Made by a program: the position numbers and the translations under genes
The notes under the pieces: model-generated
What the model saw: the letters and a program-made list of their open reading frames with translations, nothing else
Told to the model about the DNA's origin: nothing
Databases searched by the model: none
Source of the DNA: Rhizobiaceae bacterium
GTDB taxonomy: Bacteria; Pseudomonadota; Alphaproteobacteria; Rhizobiales; Rhizobiaceae
Reading direction: 5' to 3'
Assembly: GCA_023953845.1 (NCBI GenBank)
Contig: JAMLJC010000001.1
Coordinates: forward strand, 2,108,001 to 2,172,000
DNA length: 64,000 nt
Shown here: one piece after another, positions 1-10,104 of the stretch
Numbering within the stretch: position 1 is the first letter of the stretch
Layout: every line of letters starts with the position of its first letter

Positions 1-1
1 C

Positions 2-1309
2 ATGCTGCTCACCGGCATCGGCGGCACGGGCGTCATCACCGTCAGCGCGATCCTGTCGCAGGCCGCGCATCTCGACGGACTGTCGCTGGTGACGCTCGAC
101 CAGACCGGCCTTGCCCAGAAGAACGGCGCGGTCGTCTCGCATATCCGCCTCGCCCGCGCGCCGGAGACCATCAGCGCCGCGCGCATCGGCCCCGGCGAGG
201 CCGACCTCGTTCTCGGCTTCGATCTCGTGGTGGCTGCCTCGCAGGCCGCGATCGCGACCTTCGCCAGGGAGCGCACAAAAGCGGTGGTGGACGATCACTT
301 CGCGCCGACCGCCTCCTTCGTGAAGGACACCACCATCGATTTCCGTGAAAGCGCGACGTTGCGCCGGCTCCGCAATGCCGGAGCGCAGGGCGCGGTCACG
401 ACGCTGCCGGCCACAAAGCTCGCCACCGCGCTGTTCGGCGACAGCATCGCCGCCAACATGTTCCTGCTCGGCCATGCCTGGCAGAAGGGGCTGGTGCCGA
501 TCAGCCGCGCGGCGCTCGAAAAGGCAATCGAGCTGAATGGCGCCGGCGTCGCGATGAACAGCGCGGCCTTCGCCTGGGGGCGTCTTTCGGCCGTCGATCC
601 TGATGCGGTGCAGAGGCAGGCTGGATTTGTCGAGCCGGCCGCCGGGGAAAAGACGCTGGACGAGATCGTCGCGCATCGCTCCGATTTCCTCACTGCCTAT
701 CAGGATGAAGCCTACGCTGCGCGTTATCGCGCGCTGGTTGAAAAGGCCCGGCAGGTCGAGGCGCGCGTCGCGCCCGGCGAACAGGCCTTCGCCAAGGCGG
801 TCGCGAAGGCGGCGTTCAGGCTGATGGCCTACAAGGACGAATACGAGGTGGCGCGGCTCCATCTCGATCCCGCCATGCGCCAAAAGCTCGCCGAGCAGTT
901 CGAGGGCGGCTACAAGCTGAAGTACAATCTCGCGCCGCCCATGCTGACCCGCATCGATCCGCGCACTGGCCATCCGGCCAAGATCGCCCTCGGCCGCTGG
1001 ATCGAGCCGGCCTTCTGGATGCTGACGAAATTGAAGGGCCTGCGCGGCACGCGCTTCGATCCGTTCGGCCGCACCGCCGAGCGCAGAATGGAGCGTCAGT
1101 TGATCGAGGATTATTTCGCGCTGGTCGAGAAACTGACGGCCCGCCTGTCGCGGGAGAGCATTGCCACGGCGGTCCAGCTGGCCAGCCTGCCCGAGGAAAT
1201 CCGCGGCTACGGCCATGTGAAGCTCGCCGCTGTCGAGCGATTCGAAAAACGGAAGGCGGACCTTCTGAACGCACTCGGCTCATCCGAGCCGGTCGGCAAG
1301 GCCGCCTGA
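2..1309 (+). CDS. Indolepyruvate ferredoxin oxidoreductase, C-terminal part (5' truncated by window edge)
   Basis: This is the 3' part of a 2-oxoacid:ferredoxin oxidoreductase that oxidatively decarboxylates aryl pyruvates to aryl-acetyl-CoA. The first 190 or so visible residues are the gamma-type catalytic domain, starting at GIGGTGV and continuing with QNGAVVSHIRL-like sequence (here KNGAVVSHIRL). The remaining 240 residues match the helical C-terminal extension (DUF6537 type) found in the fused alphaproteobacterial enzymes, which are usually over 1,100 residues long. The frame is open to the left edge, so the ATG at position 2 is internal and the thiamine-diphosphate domains lie outside the window. 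Family assignment is firm; the aromatic substrate is family knowledge. Confidence 0.9.
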   Translation: MLLTGIGGTGVITVSAILSQAAHLDGLSLVTLDQTGLAQKNGAVVSHIRLARAPETISAARIGPGEADLVLGFDLVVAASQAAIATFARERTKAVVDDHFAPTASFVKDTTIDFRESATLRRLRNAGAQGAVTTLPATKLATALFGDSIAANMFLLGHAWQKGLVPISRAALEKAIELNGAGVAMNSAAFAWGRLSAVDPDAVQRQAGFVEPAAGEKTLDEIVAHRSDFLTAYQDEAYAARYRALVEKARQVEARVAPGEQAFAKAVAKAAFRLMAYKDEYEVARLHLDPAMRQKLAEQFEGGYKLKYNLAPPMLTRIDPRTGHPAKIALGRWIEPAFWMLTKLKGLRGTRFDPFGRTAERRMERQLIEDYFALVEKLTARLSRESIATAVQLASLPEEIRGYGHVKLAAVERFEKRKADLLNALGSSEPVGKAA

Positions 1310-1392
1310 GCGAACTGCGCTGGAGCGAAAGGCATTCATCGCAGCGCGACCGGACTCCGTCCGGCCGCCCGGACGAACTGTCGCGCGTCAGC

Positions 1393-1420
1393 TTGACTGA
1401 CGCTGACCTGCTGCTAACAT
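1393..1420 (+). promoter_or_regulatory. Candidate sigma-70 promoter for the DapA-family gene
   Basis: TTGACT (1393-1398) and TAACAT (1415-1420) are separated by 16 bp. The second hexamer contains the upstream in-frame ATG at 1419, which argues that translation starts at the downstream ATG at 1449. Assigned from sequence only. Confidence 0.35.
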
Positions 1421-1448
1421 GTCAGTCATAGTTTCAGATGGATATGTG

Positions 1449-2330
1449 ATGCCCAGGAAGCAGATTTTCGGCCTGTCCGCGGCGTTGGTGACGCCTTTCC
1501 GCGCCGATGGCGGCATCGATCTGGAGCGGCTGGTATCCCATGCGCGTCAGGTGCTGGCCGATGGCTGCGATTCGGTGACGGTTTTCGGCACCACCGGCGA
1601 GGGCTACGGCATCAGTCTTTCGGAAAGGGCTGCGATGCTCGGGGCGCTGGCCGGCAACGGCATCGACCCGGCGCGTAGCTATGCGGGCGTGTCGGCGGCG
1701 CCGATGGATGACGCCGTGGCGCAGGCCCGCCTCGCGCTCGACGCCGGCGTGCGCGGTCTTCTCTTCGCGCCGCCCTTCTACCTCAAGGGCGTCGAGGACG
1801 AAGGGCTCTACGCCTGGTTCTCCAGGGTCATCGAGCGCATCGGACCGGCGGCGCGCGGCATCATCCTCTATCACATCCCCGGTCAGACGGCGGTCTCGCT
1901 TTCGGTCGATCTGGTCGGCCGCCTCAAGGCGGCGTTTCCGGGCGTGATCGCCGGGGTGAAGGATTCTTCCGGCAAGTGGGAGGATGCGGAGGCTTTCCTC
2001 GCCGCGCATCCGGAACTGGCCATCCTCATCGGCGACGAGCGGCTTCTGGCGCGCGCCGTGCGCAAGGGTGCGCAGGGCTCGATCTGCGGCCTCGCCAATG
2101 TCGCGCCGCAGCTTCTGCTGCCTGTCATCCACAAGGGCAGGGACAGCGAAAAGGTGACGGAGCTGGTCGACATGATCACCAGTTTTCCGGTCCTGCCTGC
2201 GGTCAAGGCGCTGACGGCCCATATCCGCAAGGACAGGGCGTTCATCCGCATGCGGCCTCCCGTCAGCGACCTTGCGCCGGCTTTGCAGAAGAAGGCGATC
2301 GCGGCCTACGAACGGATCATGGCCGCATGA
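1449..2330 (+). CDS. DapA/N-acetylneuraminate lyase family aldolase
   Basis: A class I (Schiff-base) aldolase of the DHDPS/NAL superfamily, 293 residues from the ATG at 1449, which is normal family length. It has the GTTGEG pyruvate-binding motif at residues 47-52, the catalytic Tyr141 (ILYHIPG) and the Schiff-base Lys171 (GVKDSSG). Position beside a GntR regulator and a sugar-type ABC transporter argues for a catabolic aldolase or dehydratase acting on a 2-keto acid rather than for lysine biosynthesis; that is inference. The stop overlaps the start of the GntR gene (ATGA), indicating translational coupling. The in-frame ATG at 1419 lies inside a promoter-like -10 box and is less likely. Exact substrate unknown. 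Confidence 0.88.
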   Translation: MPRKQIFGLSAALVTPFRADGGIDLERLVSHARQVLADGCDSVTVFGTTGEGYGISLSERAAMLGALAGNGIDPARSYAGVSAAPMDDAVAQARLALDAGVRGLLFAPPFYLKGVEDEGLYAWFSRVIERIGPAARGIILYHIPGQTAVSLSVDLVGRLKAAFPGVIAGVKDSSGKWEDAEAFLAAHPELAILIGDERLLARAVRKGAQGSICGLANVAPQLLLPVIHKGRDSEKVTELVDMITSFPVLPAVKALTAHIRKDRAFIRMRPPVSDLAPALQKKAIAAYERIMAA

Positions 2331-3001
2331 CGGAGTTCGGCGTGCCAGCTTCGGGCGAGAACCAGAACCTGCGCGATCAGGCCTATGCCGGATATACGCG
2401 CAGCCTCTTGGCGCGCCAGATCAGGCCCGGGCAGTTCATCACCCAGCGCGAGCTTGTGGAGATGACCGGCTTCTCGCTCGGCTCCATCCGCGAGCTCGTG
2501 CCCCGGCTGGAGGCGGAAGGGCTTATCAGGACCGTGCCGCAGCGCGGGATGCAGGTGCCTCAGGTCGACCTGGCGCTGGTGCGCAACGCCTTCCAGTTCC
2601 GCGCCTTCCTCGAAGTGGCGGCCGCGCGCCTGTTCGCCCGCGATGCGCCGATGGAGCTGATCGCCTCGCTGCGGAAGAGCCACGAGCGCATCATCGCCCG
2701 CCACGAGGCCGGGGAGGACGCCAACCTGATGGAGGATGCGGAGGCGGTCGACCTGTCCCTGCACGAGGCGGTGATCGGCCTGCAGAACAACGAGATCCTG
2801 AGCAACGCCTATCGGGTCAACTGGATCAAGATCAAGCTGATCCGGCTGGCCGAGACGCGCCTCTACGTGACGATGATCCCGTCGGTAATGGGCGAGCACC
2901 TGAAGATCATCGAGGCGTTCGAGCGGCGCGACGAGGATGCCGCCGCGACGGCGATCTCGGAGCATATAGACGTCGCGCGGCGTCGAGCGGTCAATATCTA
3001 A
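2327..3001 (+). CDS. GntR-family transcriptional regulator (FCD type)
   Basis: A 224-residue regulator with an N-terminal winged helix (about residues 20-80, including RELVEMTGFSLGSIRELVPRLEAEGLI) followed by an all-helical ligand-binding FCD domain containing LHEAVIG and a final HL...AI..HI pattern, typical of FadR-subfamily GntR proteins. It starts within the stop codon of the aldolase gene and precedes a sugar ABC transporter, so it probably senses the substrate or an intermediate of that pathway. Start chosen at the ATGA overlap. Effector not predictable from sequence. Confidence 0.88.
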   Translation: MTEFGVPASGENQNLRDQAYAGYTRSLLARQIRPGQFITQRELVEMTGFSLGSIRELVPRLEAEGLIRTVPQRGMQVPQVDLALVRNAFQFRAFLEVAAARLFARDAPMELIASLRKSHERIIARHEAGEDANLMEDAEAVDLSLHEAVIGLQNNEILSNAYRVNWIKIKLIRLAETRLYVTMIPSVMGEHLKIIEAFERRDEDAAATAISEHIDVARRRAVNI

Positions 3002-3103
3002 AGCATGCCGCCCGAAAGTGGGAACCGGTTTCGGGACAACGACATGCGAAAAAACAATAACTTGAAGCGTGTCGCCTGATTCCGGTTCGATGCGACACGC
3101 TTT
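3002..3103. repeat. RIME-like paired-hairpin intergenic repeat
   Basis: Two consecutive palindromes follow the GntR stop. The first pairs GCATG and CCGAAA with TTTCGG and CATGC; the second pairs AAGCGTGTCGC (3065-3075) with GCGACACGCTT (3092-3102). The roughly 100-bp, two-palindrome layout is that of Rhizobium-specific intergenic mosaic elements. It may act as a processing or termination signal between the regulator and the transporter operon. Bases 3104-3192 hold no gene. Confidence 0.7.
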
Positions 3104-3192
3104 AGGGTTTTACCCTGGATTTGCCTGCAAGCTTGCCTCGCGGCCGCAGGTCTTCATAAAGTGAGCGCAAAACGAAGAAGGAGGAGACGATC

Positions 3193-4521
3193 ATGTTCAG
3201 AAAATTCAACCCCAATCGCCGGGATTTCCTCGCGGGCGCGGCGGGGCTTGGCGCTGCCGGTGCGCTGGGCATCCGTCCCGCTTTCGCCGACGTGGACTGG
3301 AAGAAATTCTCCGGCCAGACGCTCGAGGTCAATCTGGTCAAGAGCCCGCGCAGCGACACGCTGATGAAATACATGTCCGAGTTCGAGGAGCTGACAGGCA
3401 TCAAGGTCAATGCCGAGGCCACGCCCGAGCAGCAGCAGCGCCAGAAGACGGTCATCGAGCTGTCTTCGGGCAAGCCGAGCTTCGACGTCGTGCATCTCAG
3501 CTACCACGTCCAGAAGCGCCAGTTCGAGAAGGCCGGATGGCTGGCCGACATAGGCGGCTTCCTCAAGGACCCATCGCTCACCGATGCGGGCCTGACCGAA
3601 GGCGATTTCGCCGAGGCGGGTCTTGAGTTCGCCAAGAACGATCAGGGCGTCTTGCTGTCGCTGCCCTTCTCGGTGGATTACTGGATCGTCTACTGGAACA
3701 AGGAGCTGTTCGAGCAGAAGGGCCTGCAGTATCCGGCGACGTTCGAGGACATGGCCAAGGCCGCCGAGGCGCTGACCGACAAGGATGCCGGCACCTTCGG
3801 CTTCGTGGCGCGGGGCATCAAGAACGCCAACGTGCCGGTGTGGACCTCGCTGATGCTCGGCTACGGCAAGTATGCGGTCGAGAATGGTGCGTTGAACACG
3901 GAGAGCCCGGAAGCGGTCGAGGCCGCGGCGCTCTACAAGCGCCTGATGACGGCATCCGCGCCTCCCGGCGTCGCCGGCTTCAACTGGGCTGAGTCGCAAT
4001 CCGCCTTCCTGCAGGGCAAGATCGGTATGTGGTTCGACGGCGTCGGCTTCGCGCCGCCTCTGGAGGACCCGAACAAGTCGCGCGTCGTCGGCAAGGTCGG
4101 CTACGGAGTCATGCCGAAGGGGCCGAGCGCGCATGCCTCGGGAACTTTCGGCGACGGCATCGGCGTCACCGCCGCGAGCGAGAAGAAGGAGGCCGCCTAT
4201 CTGTTCTGCCAGTGGGCCGTGTCGCCGCTGATGGGCGCCCGGCTGCTTCAGGCCGGCGCCGGCGTTCCCTTCCGCAAGTCGGTGCTGGGCGATCCGAAGG
4301 TGCGCGAGGGCGTCACCATGCCCGGCGAGTGGGTCGATGCGGTGGCCGGTTCCGGCGAGATCAGCAAGCTCGCCCTGCCGGTCATCATCCCGGTCACCGA
4401 GTTCCGCGACACTTTTGGCGTGGCGCTCACCAACCTGATCTCCGGCGGCGATCCGGCGGCCGAGCTGAAGAAGGCGACGGAAGCCTTCAAGCCTGTGCTG
4501 GAAAAGAGCGAAAAGGCCTGA
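3193..4521 (+). CDS. Sugar ABC transporter substrate-binding protein (CUT1, Tat-exported)
   Basis: A 442-residue periplasmic binding protein of extracellular solute-binding family 1. The N terminus has a twin-arginine signal (NRRDFLAG at residues 8-15) followed by an Ala/Gly hydrophobic stretch and a cleavage region near AFADVDW. The mature part shows family features such as the MSEFEELTGIKVNAEATP opening and an ESQSAFLQGKIGMWFDG segment. AGGAGG lies just upstream of the ATG. Its stop overlaps the start of the first permease (TGATG), so it heads a four-gene transporter operon. Likely ligand is a carbohydrate or related polyol or acid; not resolvable further. Confidence 0.9.
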   Translation: MFRKFNPNRRDFLAGAAGLGAAGALGIRPAFADVDWKKFSGQTLEVNLVKSPRSDTLMKYMSEFEELTGIKVNAEATPEQQQRQKTVIELSSGKPSFDVVHLSYHVQKRQFEKAGWLADIGGFLKDPSLTDAGLTEGDFAEAGLEFAKNDQGVLLSLPFSVDYWIVYWNKELFEQKGLQYPATFEDMAKAAEALTDKDAGTFGFVARGIKNANVPVWTSLMLGYGKYAVENGALNTESPEAVEAAALYKRLMTASAPPGVAGFNWAESQSAFLQGKIGMWFDGVGFAPPLEDPNKSRVVGKVGYGVMPKGPSAHASGTFGDGIGVTAASEKKEAAYLFCQWAVSPLMGARLLQAGAGVPFRKSVLGDPKVREGVTMPGEWVDAVAGSGEISKLALPVIIPVTEFRDTFGVALTNLISGGDPAAELKKATEAFKPVLEKSEKA

Positions 4522-5450
4522 TGGCCGCTACGGCGCACCGCACGCCGACGATCGAGGAATTGGCGGGCCAGCATATCAGGCTGGCCCCCAACTACTGGCC
4601 GTTCGTCATTCCGGCGCTCGTCGTGGTGCTCTCGGTGATCGTGTTTCCGTGGGTGTTCACCATATGGATGAGCACGCAGGAATTCACGCTGGGACAGGAG
4701 CGGCATTTCGTCGGCGGCGCCAACTATGCCCGCCTGTGGGGCGATCCGCGCTTCTGGGAATCGCTCGTCCACACCTTGTGGTACACCCTGCTCTCCGTCG
4801 TCCTGCCGCTGTTTCTCGGCACGCTGGCGGCGCTCGTCTTCGATTCGAAATTCCCGCTGCGCGGCTTCCTGCGCGGCATCTTCGTCATGCCGATGATGGC
4901 GACGCCCGTGGCGATCGCGCTGGTGTGGACCATGATGTTCCATCCGCAGCTCGGCGTTCTGAACTACCTTCTGTCGCTGGTCGGCATTCCGGCGCAGGAA
5001 TGGATATTCAATCCGAACACCGTCATCCCCTCCCTGGTCGCGGTGGAGACGTGGCAATGGACGCCGCTGGTCATGCTGATCGTGCTGGGCGGGCTGGCCT
5101 CCATGCCGCGCGAGCCGTTCGAAAGCGCGGAGATCGACGGCGCCAATGCGTGGCAGCAGTTCCGCTACCTCACCCTGCCGATGATAGCGCCCTTCATCAT
5201 GGTCGCGGCCATCATCCGCAGCATCGACGCGCTGAAGAGTTTCGACATCATCTACGCCATGACGCAGGGCGGCCCCGGCACGGCGTCGGAAACGATAAAC
5301 ATCTATCTCTACAACACGGCCTTCGCCTATTACGACATCGGCTATTCGTCGGCGATGGCGATCGTCTTCTTCGTCATCATCGTCGCCATGTCGCTGGCGC
5401 TCCTCATGCTGCGCCAGCGCATGCAATGGTCGGAGGCCGAGGGCAGATGA
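4521..5450 (+). CDS. Sugar ABC transporter permease (MalF/UgpA type)
   Basis: A 309-residue inner-membrane permease with about six membrane segments and the binding-protein-dependent transport signature EAA loop (ESAEIDGANAWQQFRYLTLPMI, roughly residues 200-221), which contacts the ATPase. It starts in the stop codon of the binding-protein gene and ends overlapping the second permease (ATGA). Forms the heterodimeric channel with the next gene product. Confidence 0.92.
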   Translation: MAATAHRTPTIEELAGQHIRLAPNYWPFVIPALVVVLSVIVFPWVFTIWMSTQEFTLGQERHFVGGANYARLWGDPRFWESLVHTLWYTLLSVVLPLFLGTLAALVFDSKFPLRGFLRGIFVMPMMATPVAIALVWTMMFHPQLGVLNYLLSLVGIPAQEWIFNPNTVIPSLVAVETWQWTPLVMLIVLGGLASMPREPFESAEIDGANAWQQFRYLTLPMIAPFIMVAAIIRSIDALKSFDIIYAMTQGGPGTASETINIYLYNTAFAYYDIGYSSAMAIVFFVIIVAMSLALLMLRQRMQWSEAEGR

Positions 5451-6265
5451 GCACCTTCTGGAACCGGCTCGGCATGTTCTTTCTGGCGCTCGTCATCGTG
5501 TCGCCGGCCATCCTGTTCTTCCTCTGGATGATCTCGCTGTCGCTCAAATACGAGATCGACAACGGCGCCTATCCGCCGATCCTCATTCCGGAGCGCTTCG
5601 CCTGGTCGAACTATGCGCAGGTGTTCCGCGAGAACAATTTCTTCCTCTATTTCTGGAACTCGCTGCTGGTCACCGGCTCGGCGACGCTGCTGGCGCTCCT
5701 CATCGGCGTCCCGGCCGGCTACGGCATCGCGCGGCTGAAGGCGGAGAAGTCGGCCATCGTCGTCATGATCGCGCGCATGACGCCGGGCCTGTCCTATCTC
5801 ATCCCGCTCTATCTGCTGTTCCAGTGGATCGGCCTGCTCGGCAGCATCTGGCCGCAGATCATCATCCATCTCGTGGTCACGGTGCCCATCGTCGTCTGGG
5901 TGATGATCGGTTATTTCGAGACGACGCCGATGGAGCTGGAGGAAGCCGCCAGCATCGACGGCGCCACGTCCTGGCAGGTGTTCCGCATGGTGGCGCTGCC
6001 CATCGCCAAGCCGGGCGTCGTGGTTGCGCTGATCCTCGCGGTCATCTTCTCGTGGAACAATTTCGTCTTCGGCATCGTGCTGGCCAACCGCGAGACGCGC
6101 ACGCTGCCGGTCGCCGTCTACAATATGCTGTCCTACGAGCAGGTCGCGTGGGGACCTCTGGCCGCCGCCGCCCTCGTGGTGACGCTGCCGGTGCTGGTCC
6201 TGACCATGTTCGCGCAGCGGCAGATCGTGGCCGGCCTCACCGCCGGCGCCGTCAAGGGTGGGTGA
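5447..6265 (+). CDS. Sugar ABC transporter permease (MalG/UgpE type)
   Basis: A 272-residue inner-membrane permease. It carries the EAA motif ELEEAASIDGATSWQVFRMV and ends with a MalG-like hydrophobic segment and short cytoplasmic tail (GLTAGAVKGG) typical of this subunit. Overlaps the preceding permease by four bases and is followed after three bases by the ATPase gene, so it is in the same operon. Confidence 0.92.
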   Translation: MSTFWNRLGMFFLALVIVSPAILFFLWMISLSLKYEIDNGAYPPILIPERFAWSNYAQVFRENNFFLYFWNSLLVTGSATLLALLIGVPAGYGIARLKAEKSAIVVMIARMTPGLSYLIPLYLLFQWIGLLGSIWPQIIIHLVVTVPIVVWVMIGYFETTPMELEEAASIDGATSWQVFRMVALPIAKPGVVVALILAVIFSWNNFVFGIVLANRETRTLPVAVYNMLSYEQVAWGPLAAAALVVTLPVLVLTMFAQRQIVAGLTAGAVKGG

Positions 6266-6268
6266 AGC

Positions 6269-7327
<1,059 letters not shown>

Positions 7328-7342
7328 GGTCCTGACCCTGGA

Positions 7343-7443
7343 GCATTTCCAGCAAAAGTGTGAAGCGGTTTTGCGTCCGGAAATGCGGCTAAAACAAAGA
7401 GATAGAGCGGTTCCACCGATTCTATAAAAACCGGAACCGCTCT
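7343..7443. repeat. RIME-like paired-hairpin intergenic repeat
   Basis: Two palindromes lie between the convergent ATPase and MarR genes: GCATTTCC (7343-7350) pairs with GGAAATGC (7379-7386), and AGAGCGGTTCC (7404-7414) with GGAACCGCTCT (7433-7443). Same two-palindrome architecture as 3002-3103 but a different sequence family. Could serve as a bidirectional terminator. Confidence 0.7.
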
Positions 7444-7454
7444 GGAAAGGTCCG

Positions 7455-7934
7455 CTACAACGCCATCACGGCCGATCTGTGCAGGTCCGGGCCTTCCGCG
7501 ACCTTGCGCGCCAGCGCGACGAATGTGGTCCTTTCTTCCGGCGACAGGGGCGCCAGCCATTCCTCCTGCCGCCGCCGCGACACGTCGACCAGTTCGACCA
7601 GCAGCCTTTTCCCCTCCTCGGTGACGAAAAGACGTTTCTCCCGCCCGTCCGACGACGACGGCTCCTGTACGAGCAGGCCGCGCGTCTCCAGCAGCGACAC
7701 GGCCCTGCTTATGGTGTTCTGCGGGCGGGGGAGCAGCATCCTGATCTCCTTGGCGCGTATCCCCGGAAATTTGCCGACCGCATAGAGCGCCGACCAGGCA
7801 TGGACCGGCATGCCGAAGCGCCGCTCGATGAACTGGTTGGTCACCGCGTTGTTGCCGAGGACGATGTGGGTGATCACCATGAGCGGTCCCACCTCGCCGT
7901 CGAACAGACCGGTCAGCAACTCGTCCGCGGCCAT
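7455..7934 (-). CDS. MarR-family transcriptional regulator
   Basis: A 159-residue winged-helix regulator. The DNA-binding part is AKEIRMLLPRPQNTISRAVSLLETRGLLVQEPSSSDGREKRLFVTEEG, with the wing containing the usual D-x-R pair. The start at 7934 is preceded by AGGAGG with good spacing; a longer in-frame start at 8030 would run over the divergent HyuA start and lacks this ribosome site. Divergent from the HyuA/HyuB genes, with 86 bases between starts, so it probably controls them. Effector unknown. Confidence 0.85.
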   Translation of the reverse strand: MAADELLTGLFDGEVGPLMVITHIVLGNNAVTNQFIERRFGMPVHAWSALYAVGKFPGIRAKEIRMLLPRPQNTISRAVSLLETRGLLVQEPSSSDGREKRLFVTEEGKRLLVELVDVSRRRQEEWLAPLSPEERTTFVALARKVAEGPDLHRSAVMAL

Positions 7935-8020
7935 CTCGATCGCCTCCTGCCAAGCAGGGGCAGCTTGCCAGATCAATCCAGATGGATCAATGTTCCGGCG
8001 CACCTGCAGGGAGACGGGGA

Positions 8021-10093
8021 ATGATTGCACTGGGCGTCGATGTCGGCGGGACCTTCACGGACCTGATCCTGGCGGACATCGCGACGGGGCGGGTCACGGT
8101 CCACAAAACCCCGTCCACGCCTGCCAATCCGGCGGAAGGCGTCGTCGAGGGCGTGAAGGGCATCTGCCGCCTCGCGGAGATAGAACCCGGCGACGTGGAC
8201 GCGATCTTCCACGGCACGACGGTCGGCACAAACGCCATGCTCGTCCATGACGGCGCCGTCACCGGCATGATCACCAATGAGGGATTTCGCGACATCCTGC
8301 ATATCGGCCGGCACCAGCGGCCGCAGCATTATTCGATCATGCAGGACCTGCCCTGGCAGAGCCGGCCGCTGATCCGCCGCCGCTTCCGCAGGACCGTCGC
8401 CGGACGCCTCGACGCCCGGGGCAATGAGCTGGTTCCGCTCGACAAGGACGCGGTTGCGGCCGCCGCGCGCGAGCTTGGCGAGGCGGGTGTCGAGGCGGTG
8501 CTGGTCGGCTTCCTCTTCTCCTACGTGAACCCCGCGCATGAGCGGCGCGCGGCGGAGATCGTGCGTTCCGTCCTGCCCGGCGTGTTCGTCACCACCTCGG
8601 CGGAAGTGTCGCCGCAGTTCCGCGAGTTCGAGCGTTTCACCACGGCCGCCATGTCGGCCTTCATCGGGCCGAAGGTGCGCAGCTATGTCGGCAATCTCAG
8701 CGATCGGCTGAACGCGCTCGGAGTGAAGGGCGAGCTCAGGGTGATGACGTCGAGCGGCGGCCTGGCTACCCCGGAGATGATTGCCGAGCGCCCGGCGACG
8801 ACGCTGCTCTCAGGCCTGGTCGCCGGCGTGCGCGGCGGCGCATGGGTCGGCTCGCACGCCGGGACGGATCGTCTCGTCACGCTCGACATCGGCGGCACCA
8901 GCGCCGACATCGGCATCATCCGCGACGGCCGGCTGGCCGAGGCGGACGCCCGCAGCGCCAGCATTGCCGGCTTCCCGGTCATGCTGCCGATGATCGACAT
9001 CCACACCATCGGCGCGGGCGGCGGTTCGATCGCCTATATCGACCGTGGCAAGGCGTTTCGCGTCGGCCCGCAGAGCGCCGGCGCGGTGCCGGGACCGGCG
9101 GCCTACGGGCGCGGCGGCGCCGTGCCCACGGTGACCGACGCCAATCTCGTTCTCGGCCGGCTCGTCGCCGACAATTTTCTCGGCGGGCAGATGGCGCTCG
9201 ACGCCGCGGCTGCAGGGCGCGTCATCAGCGAGCTTGCCGCGCAACTCGGCCGCTCGCCCGAGGAAACGGCGGAGGGCGCTCTCACCGTGCTGAACAGCAA
9301 CATGGCGAACGCCATCCGCTCGCGGACTGTGCAGAAGGGCATCGACCCGCGCGATTTCACGCTCTGCGGTTTCGGCGGCGCCGGGCCGCTGCACGCGGCG
9401 GAAGTCGCGGCCATGCTGGGCATGGAGAACGTGCTGATCCCGCCGCATCCCGGCATCACCTCGGCCGTCGGCCTCTTGACCGCCGATCTCGAATACCACG
9501 CCCTGCGCACCGCCTTCGCGGTGAAGGGCGCCATCGACATGCCGCGCCTGCAAGCCCTGTTCGACGACATGGAAGAGGAGCTGGTAGCGATCTTCGCGCG
9601 CGACCACGTGCCCGGCGACAGGATCAGGATGCTGCGGCAGGCGGATCTTCGCTATGTCGGGCAGGGCTACGAGCTCAAGGTCGACGTGCCCGACGGGCCG
9701 CTGACCGATGCGTCGCTGGAAAAGGTCTGGAGCGCCTTTCACGACCGGCATCGCGCCGAATACGGCCACGCCTTCGAGGCGAGCCCGATCGAGATCGTCA
9801 CGGTCAAGGTGCGCGGCGTCGGCATGGTCGACAAGCTGGCGGAGCCGCCCGCCTGTGCGGTTTCGGGCGAGCCGAGAAAGGTGGGCGGCGGCCGCTGCGT
9901 CTTCCGCGTCGACGACGCGCTGAAGACCTTCGACACGCCCCATATCGAGCGCACGTCGCTGCCGGTCGACCGCAAATTCGCCGGCCCCGCGATCCTTCTG
10001 CAGACCGACACCACGACGGTCGTTCCGCCGGGCTGGACCTACCGCGCGGACCGTCACGGCAATGTGCGCATGACGCGCGATCCCAGGGGCTGA
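8021..10093 (+). CDS. Hydantoinase/oxoprolinase family protein, HyuA-type (ATP-binding) subunit
   Basis: A 690-residue member of the hydantoinase A/5-oxoprolinase family, which opens cyclic amide or imide rings with ATP, or in relatives carboxylates ketones. The N terminus has the actin-like phosphate loop GVDVGGTFTDL, followed by the second ATPase motif LDIGGTSADIG (about residues 287-297) and the conserved GAGGGSIA. Full length for the family. Start at 8021 is the conserved N terminus. It is followed 11 bases later by the HyuB-type partner. The substrate (N-methylhydantoin, 5-oxoproline or other) cannot be read from the sequence. Confidence 0.9.
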   Translation: MIALGVDVGGTFTDLILADIATGRVTVHKTPSTPANPAEGVVEGVKGICRLAEIEPGDVDAIFHGTTVGTNAMLVHDGAVTGMITNEGFRDILHIGRHQRPQHYSIMQDLPWQSRPLIRRRFRRTVAGRLDARGNELVPLDKDAVAAAARELGEAGVEAVLVGFLFSYVNPAHERRAAEIVRSVLPGVFVTTSAEVSPQFREFERFTTAAMSAFIGPKVRSYVGNLSDRLNALGVKGELRVMTSSGGLATPEMIAERPATTLLSGLVAGVRGGAWVGSHAGTDRLVTLDIGGTSADIGIIRDGRLAEADARSASIAGFPVMLPMIDIHTIGAGGGSIAYIDRGKAFRVGPQSAGAVPGPAAYGRGGAVPTVTDANLVLGRLVADNFLGGQMALDAAAAGRVISELAAQLGRSPEETAEGALTVLNSNMANAIRSRTVQKGIDPRDFTLCGFGGAGPLHAAEVAAMLGMENVLIPPHPGITSAVGLLTADLEYHALRTAFAVKGAIDMPRLQALFDDMEEELVAIFARDHVPGDRIRMLRQADLRYVGQGYELKVDVPDGPLTDASLEKVWSAFHDRHRAEYGHAFEASPIEIVTVKVRGVGMVDKLAEPPACAVSGEPRKVGGGRCVFRVDDALKTFDTPHIERTSLPVDRKFAGPAILLQTDTTTVVPPGWTYRADRHGNVRMTRDPRG

Positions 10094-10104
10094 GGGACAC
10101 CACC

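Noticed and set aside
1419..1448. Upstream ATG for the DapA-family gene
   Set aside because: Sits in a promoter-like -10 hexamer and adds residues absent from the family.
7935..8030. Longer N terminus for the MarR gene starting at 8030
   Set aside because: Would overlap the HyuA start and lacks the AGGAGG that precedes the 7934 start.
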